A stretch of 18,314 bases of DNA from Bacillota bacterium. Lineage in GTDB: Bacteria > Bacillota > Desulfitobacteriia > Desulfitobacteriales > Desulfitobacteriaceae. Shown here piece by piece: positions 14,521-18,314 of the stretch. Below the pieces are notes generated by a model. That model worked only from the letters and a program-made list of their open reading frames with translations, was not told the origin of the DNA and did no database searches. How positions within the stretch are numbered: the first letter of the stretch is position 1; every line of letters starts with the position of its first letter. The position numbers were made by a program, and so were the translations under genes. The stretch is taken from assembly GCA_021849995.1 (NCBI GenBank), contig JAJZSC010000007.1, positions 1 through 18,314 on the forward strand. Reading direction: 5' to 3'.

Positions 14521-16653
14521 ATGGAGAAAGGAATAGCTCCTTGGTGGTTGCGCATCAAATTCAGAGTTCTTGTCTTTGGAATATTCATGTCCATTTTACC
14601 TCTTCTTCTAATCGGTTATGCTACTTTTAATACAGTAAGTCATAATTTGAAAGAAAATATCCAAAAACAAAATTTAGAGAGAGCAAATGTAATTGCAGAC
14701 CAAGTGGAAACTTCTATCCGCAACATTGCTGAAGATTTGCATCATTTGACTTCTGCGAACGATGCAAGCCTAATTGGAAATATTACATCCGAGCGTGAAA
14801 GAATACTGAATATCCTACTGCAGCAGGAACCGTATCTGGAAGAAATTAAAGTTGCTAATCAGAATTTTGACGTTTTAGGACAGGTTTCCAGACGAGAAGT
14901 GCTTTTACAAAGCCCTGCTGAAAATAAGCTTAATAGTGTCATGATCGATAAAGATAAACCTTATACAGTTAGTTTTGTTTCCTTTTCTAAAGATAGGCGC
15001 CCGGAGTTTTATGTAACTGTAAGCATACATAATCCACAAACAAGGGAACAAATAGGTTATTTACAGGCTAAAGCTGACCTTAAAGGCTTAATAAATAAAT
15101 TCACAAATACACGAATTGGGAACGCAGGATATGTTTACTTTATCGATGAAAGTGGAAACTTGATTGCACATACTGATTTTAGCCGGGTTCTCAGGCAAGA
15201 GGATTTAACTGAAAATCCAGCAGTACGCAGTTTTTTAACCAATCAAACTGAACCTAACGAATACAAGAATTCGGATGGCAATGACGTTATTGGACTTTAT
15301 GCACGTGTAGGTACACCTAACTGGGCAGTGTTCATAGAACAGCCGGTCATTGAAGCATACGAACCAATTTATTCTTTTACCCGTAAGTTATTTGGAATAT
15401 TACTGTTAACTATGTTAGGGGTAACACTGTTAAGCATTGTATTCGGTTTGAAACTAGTACACCCAATAGAAGAATTGGAAAGTCAGGTAAGGAAAATAAC
15501 CGTTACGGGTGATCTTCTATCACATATAATGCAGATCTCTAAAGATGAAATTGGACGTCTTGCTCATTCATTTAAACAACTGATGACTATGTTAGATGAA
15601 AAAAATCAAAACATTAAAGCGGAAAAAGAACTTTTAAGAACAGTTGTTGATGGAATCGGAGCCGGTATGGTTCTTTTAAACTCCCAAAGAAAAATTATTT
15701 GGTGGAATCCAACCTTTGCTGAATGGTTCGGAGACAGGAATTATACTAATTCCTCGTGTGAAGAAGTCTATAATGGGGAAGAAAACTTAGATTGCTTATG
15801 TATGGAAAATGGACGTGTAGTTTCGTTTGATTTAAATGGAGAAAAAAAACATTTGCGTAATATGTATTATCATATACCTCCTGAAAACAGTGAACATGCT
15901 GAATACCTGGTTCTTCTCGAAGATGTAACCCAAAGTGTTGAAATGGAAGCTAGAGTTATTGAAACAGATAAAATGGCTGCAATAGGACTTTTGGCCTCAG
16001 GTATAGCTCACGAGATAAATAATCCGTTGGCTATAGTATCTGCTCATAATGAAGATCTATTAGATAGTTTGAATGGAGAACCAGAGAAAGTTAGCATTGA
16101 TGAAATAAAAGAAGTGTTAGAGATTATTTCTCAGCAAATAGTGCGTTGTAAGCATATCACTGATGGTTTACTCCACTTTGCTCGAAAAAGAAACAATGAG
16201 TACAGCTTATTAGACATCAGTTTAGTTAGTTCAAAAACCATTGATCTTATAGAATACAGGGCGCAACAAAGAAACATAAGTATTACTAGACGCTTACAAT
16301 CAGAGCTTTTTGTTATGGGAAATGAAAATGAATTGCAACAAGTTATTTTAAATCTAATGTCCAATGCAATAGATGCAACTGATGATTACGAAACCGTTGA
16401 AGTCGAAACTTGGGGAGATCATGAGGAGATATATTTACAAATTAAAGATAATGGCAAAGGTATAAGCCAAAGTAATATCAAAAAAGTATTTAATCCATTT
16501 TTCACTACTAAACCACCTGGTCAAGGAACTGGACTAGGCTTATTTGTAAGTTACGGAATAATCCAAAGAATGAACGGTAGATTAAATTTGGATAGCACAG
16601 AAGGTAAAGGGACAACTGTAATAATTGATTTGCCTTCTTATAAGGTAGGGTAA
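14521..16653 (+). CDS. Membrane sensor histidine kinase (Cache-HAMP-PAS-HisKA-HATPase)
   Basis: Senses an extracytoplasmic signal and phosphorylates the next gene's product. The ATG at 14521 follows GGGAGGAG. Domains: transmembrane helix about 14-36; extracytoplasmic dCache-like sensor about 40-285 (GNAGYVYFIDESGNLIAH, NWAVFIEQP); second helix about 290-312; HAMP about 313-365; PAS about 375-475 with three Cys (C413, C425, C427); HisKA with phosphoacceptor His497 in the GIAHEINNPLA motif; HATPase with N-box NLMSNAIDA, DNGKGIS and GTGLGLFVSYGI. The class is the NtrB/DctB-like type that pairs with sigma-54 activators. The regulator starts five bases after the stop. The ligand is unknown; the upstream binding protein may deliver it. 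Confidence 0.93.
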   Translation: MEKGIAPWWLRIKFRVLVFGIFMSILPLLLIGYATFNTVSHNLKENIQKQNLERANVIADQVETSIRNIAEDLHHLTSANDASLIGNITSERERILNILLQQEPYLEEIKVANQNFDVLGQVSRREVLLQSPAENKLNSVMIDKDKPYTVSFVSFSKDRRPEFYVTVSIHNPQTREQIGYLQAKADLKGLINKFTNTRIGNAGYVYFIDESGNLIAHTDFSRVLRQEDLTENPAVRSFLTNQTEPNEYKNSDGNDVIGLYARVGTPNWAVFIEQPVIEAYEPIYSFTRKLFGILLLTMLGVTLLSIVFGLKLVHPIEELESQVRKITVTGDLLSHIMQISKDEIGRLAHSFKQLMTMLDEKNQNIKAEKELLRTVVDGIGAGMVLLNSQRKIIWWNPTFAEWFGDRNYTNSSCEEVYNGEENLDCLCMENGRVVSFDLNGEKKHLRNMYYHIPPENSEHAEYLVLLEDVTQSVEMEARVIETDKMAAIGLLASGIAHEINNPLAIVSAHNEDLLDSLNGEPEKVSIDEIKEVLEIISQQIVRCKHITDGLLHFARKRNNEYSLLDISLVSSKTIDLIEYRAQQRNISITRRLQSELFVMGNENELQQVILNLMSNAIDATDDYETVEVETWGDHEEIYLQIKDNGKGISQSNIKKVFNPFFTTKPPGQGTGLGLFVSYGIIQRMNGRLNLDSTEGKGTTVIIDLPSYKVG

Positions 16654-16658
16654 TAAAG

Positions 16659-18080
16659 ATGACATATCATTATAGAATTCTAATAGTCGATGACGAGAAA
16701 GCTTTGCGGTCAGTAATTATTAAGCGTTTGAAACGAAAAGAATATGATGTTTTTGAAGCAGGAACTATCAATGAAGGTCTTGCTCTTTGTAAAGAAAATT
16801 CTTTTGACGCAATTTTTTTGGATTTAAAGTTGCCTGATGGTAACGGGTTAGAACTTTTAAAACAAGTTAAGCAAATCCAATCAGATGTTCAAATTATCAT
16901 GCTTACTGGTCACGGAACTATCGAATCAGCTATCGAAGCCATGAAACTTGGTGCATACGATTACTTATCTAAACCATGCAATTTATCTGAATTAGAGATA
17001 ACCCTCCAGAAGGCTCTAGAACAAAGAAAATTGTTAACAGAAAACACAGGCCTTAGACAAGTTCTTAACCGTCAAAACCCTGAGCTTAAGATAATCGGGA
17101 ATAGCCCTGCTTTAATTACTCTATTGGAAATGACTAAAAAAGTATCCCTAAGTGATGCACCCATTCTAATTCAAGGTGAAAGTGGCACAGGAAAAGAACT
17201 TATTGCAAGAGCAATTCATCTTTGGAGTCCAAGAATGAACCAAGCATATATACCACTAAACTGTGGAGCACTACCAGAAGCTTTGATTGAAAGTGAGCTT
17301 TTTGGACATGAAAAGGGTGCTTTCACTGGAGCTACATCCCAAAAGATTGGACTTGTGGAAATGGCAGATCGCGGAACACTGTTTTTAGATGAAATCGGAG
17401 AAATGCCCTTGGCACTCCAGGTGAAGCTACTAAGGTTTTTGGAAACCGGTGAATTCAGAAGAGTAGGGGATAGCCGTCTCCACCGAGTGAATGTGCGTAT
17501 AGTTACAGCAACAAACCGCAATTTACAAGATGAAGTAACTAAGGAACGATTCCGTCAAGATTTGTTTTACCGCTTAAATGCAGTAACCTTGGAAGTTCCA
17601 CCCCTCAGAGAAAGAAAAGAAGATATAAATCCACTTGCTGAATATTTTCTCGCTATGTATAAACAAAAGGATAAGTCTGAATTTGATTTTGTATTATCAT
17701 CTGAGGCAAAGGAACAATTGTTTAAATATGATTTTCCCGGTAATGTGCGCGAGTTGGCCCATCTAATAAAGCGAGGGCAGATTTTGGCCACAGGAGAAAG
17801 CATAGAACCGAAGAATATCTGGCCGGAAAAGTATGGCCATAAAACTGGCCATGAAGACGTTAAGCCTAGAAATTCAAATGACCCTAGATTTTACTCCTTT
17901 CCTGAATGGCTTGAATTAAAAAATTACAATCACTATCCCACACTTGAGGAGATTGAAAGAGCATATATACTTTTTACTCTTGAGAAGGTAGGTGGAAATA
18001 GGGCGCAAGCCGCAAAACTTCTGAGAATGAGTGTACGTAATCTTTACAGAAAACTTGACATTTATGAAGGTGAAGAATAA
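16659..18080 (+). CDS. NtrC-family sigma-54-dependent response regulator
   Basis: Activates sigma-54 promoters when phosphorylated. The ATG at 16659 follows AGGTAGGG at the end of the kinase gene. Receiver domain about 1-120 with D11, D12 and phosphoacceptor D55 in FLDLKLPDG and the K of LSKPCN; AAA+ domain with Walker A GESGTGKE (about 173-180), the sigma-54 contact loop GAFTGA (about 220-225), Walker B TLFLDEIGE and the R-finger region; C-terminal Fis-type helix-turn-helix (GGNRAQAAKLLRMSVRNLYR). At 473 residues it is full length. The only strong -24/-12 promoter in the window, at 6157-6174, is its obvious candidate target, which would make the whole stretch 6157-18080 a self-contained signalling-plus-respiration unit. 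Binding sites are not proven. Confidence 0.95.
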   Translation: MTYHYRILIVDDEKALRSVIIKRLKRKEYDVFEAGTINEGLALCKENSFDAIFLDLKLPDGNGLELLKQVKQIQSDVQIIMLTGHGTIESAIEAMKLGAYDYLSKPCNLSELEITLQKALEQRKLLTENTGLRQVLNRQNPELKIIGNSPALITLLEMTKKVSLSDAPILIQGESGTGKELIARAIHLWSPRMNQAYIPLNCGALPEALIESELFGHEKGAFTGATSQKIGLVEMADRGTLFLDEIGEMPLALQVKLLRFLETGEFRRVGDSRLHRVNVRIVTATNRNLQDEVTKERFRQDLFYRLNAVTLEVPPLRERKEDINPLAEYFLAMYKQKDKSEFDFVLSSEAKEQLFKYDFPGNVRELAHLIKRGQILATGESIEPKNIWPEKYGHKTGHEDVKPRNSNDPRFYSFPEWLELKNYNHYPTLEEIERAYILFTLEKVGGNRAQAAKLLRMSVRNLYRKLDIYEGEE

Positions 18081-18081
18081 T

Positions 18082-18108
18082 TGCTCTAAAAGCATCATCT
18101 TTTTTCCT
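18082..18108 (+). terminator. Weak terminator after the response regulator
   Basis: TGCT (18082-18085) can pair with AGCA (18091-18094) just after the stop codon, and a run of six T follows at about 18101-18106. The stem is only four bases long, so this is a tentative call. Confidence 0.3.
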
Positions 18109-18185
18109 CCTGAATTTCAATTATTATCTTCTTGTATTTTGTTGTTTAGGTTGGTCTAGAGCACCTATAAAGGGAGTGTTAAAGG

Positions 18186-18314
18186 ATGAAAGAGGAGAGG
18201 GTTATTGGAGGAATTTTAGGTGTGGTATCAGGTGATGCTTTAGGATTGCCTATTCAGTTTCTTTCTCGAGAGAAAGTAAAGCTTAAGCCTGTCACTGGAA
18301 TGCAAAGCGAGATC
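18186..18314 (+). CDS. ADP-ribosylglycohydrolase family protein (DraG-like), 3'-truncated
   Basis: Only the first 43 residues are present before the window ends. The ATG at 18186 has AAAGGGAG nine bases upstream. The N-terminal sequence GGILGVVSGDALGLPIQF followed by PVTGM is the typical opening of ADP-ribosylglycohydrolases, which remove ADP-ribose from proteins or small molecules; the Gly-Asp-Ala segment forms part of the two-metal active site. The 105-base gap before it contains no convincing promoter, so its link to the regulator operon is open. Subfamily cannot be judged from this fragment. Confidence 0.85.
   Translation, partial: MKEERVIGGILGVVSGDALGLPIQFLSREKVKLKPVTGMQSEI

Noticed and set aside
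1..18314. Mobile elements, CRISPR arrays, tRNA or rRNA genes
   Set aside because: No transposase, terminal repeats, regularly spaced repeats or RNA gene signatures were seen on either strand.

Overview
The window looks like chromosome of a low-GC, anaerobic Gram-positive bacterium, most likely a member of the Clostridia near Desulfosporosinus/Desulfitobacterium. This is inferred from the AT-rich sequence with strong AGGAGG-type ribosome binding sites, a Gram-positive LexA box (GAAC-N4-GTTC), a Tat-exported molybdenum respiratory enzyme with an NrfD-type membrane subunit, and sigma-54/two-component control. All genes are on the + strand. I see no tRNA, rRNA, CRISPR array, insertion sequence or phage gene.

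Region 1 (1-1147): the 3' part of a class I DAHP synthase (shikimate pathway entry), then a Rho-independent terminator.

Region 2 (about 1166-5976): a probable SOS-inducible DNA-repair operon. A TATAAT promoter is followed by two LexA-type palindromes, then a compact DnaE-type DNA polymerase III alpha subunit, a DUF72/YecE-family TIM-barrel protein and a family 4 uracil-DNA glycosylase that overlaps the DUF72 gene. The operon ends in a strong terminator.

Region 3 (about 5977-13370): an anaerobic respiratory operon. A very good sigma-54 (-24/-12) promoter at 6157-6174 precedes a secreted surface protein gene. That gene is interrupted by an in-frame TGA; the remainder, in the same frame, carries a C-terminal membrane anchor. 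After a 15-bp perfect stem-loop come a Lys/Ala/Thr-rich lipoprotein, a TorD-like chaperone, a Tat-exported Mo-bisPGD oxidoreductase with unusual Fe-S cysteine spacing, a 4x[4Fe-4S] electron-transfer subunit and an eight-helix NrfD/PsrC-type quinone-interacting subunit. A terminator closes the unit. The electron acceptor (or donor) cannot be assigned from sequence.

Region 4 (13371-18108): a sensory operon: an orphan periplasmic substrate-binding protein (ABC_sub_bind type, no permease or ATPase), a membrane histidine kinase with extracytoplasmic Cache-like, HAMP and PAS domains, and an NtrC-type sigma-54 activator. The obvious model is that ligand sensed outside the cell by the binding protein and kinase activates the regulator, which fires the sigma-54 promoter of region 3.

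Region 5 (18186-end): the start of an ADP-ribosylglycohydrolase (DraG-like) gene.

The most interesting items are the LexA-controlled dnaE-DUF72-UDG cassette, the self-contained sensor/sigma-54/respiratory module with a surface protein as its first gene, and the in-frame TGA inside that surface protein gene.
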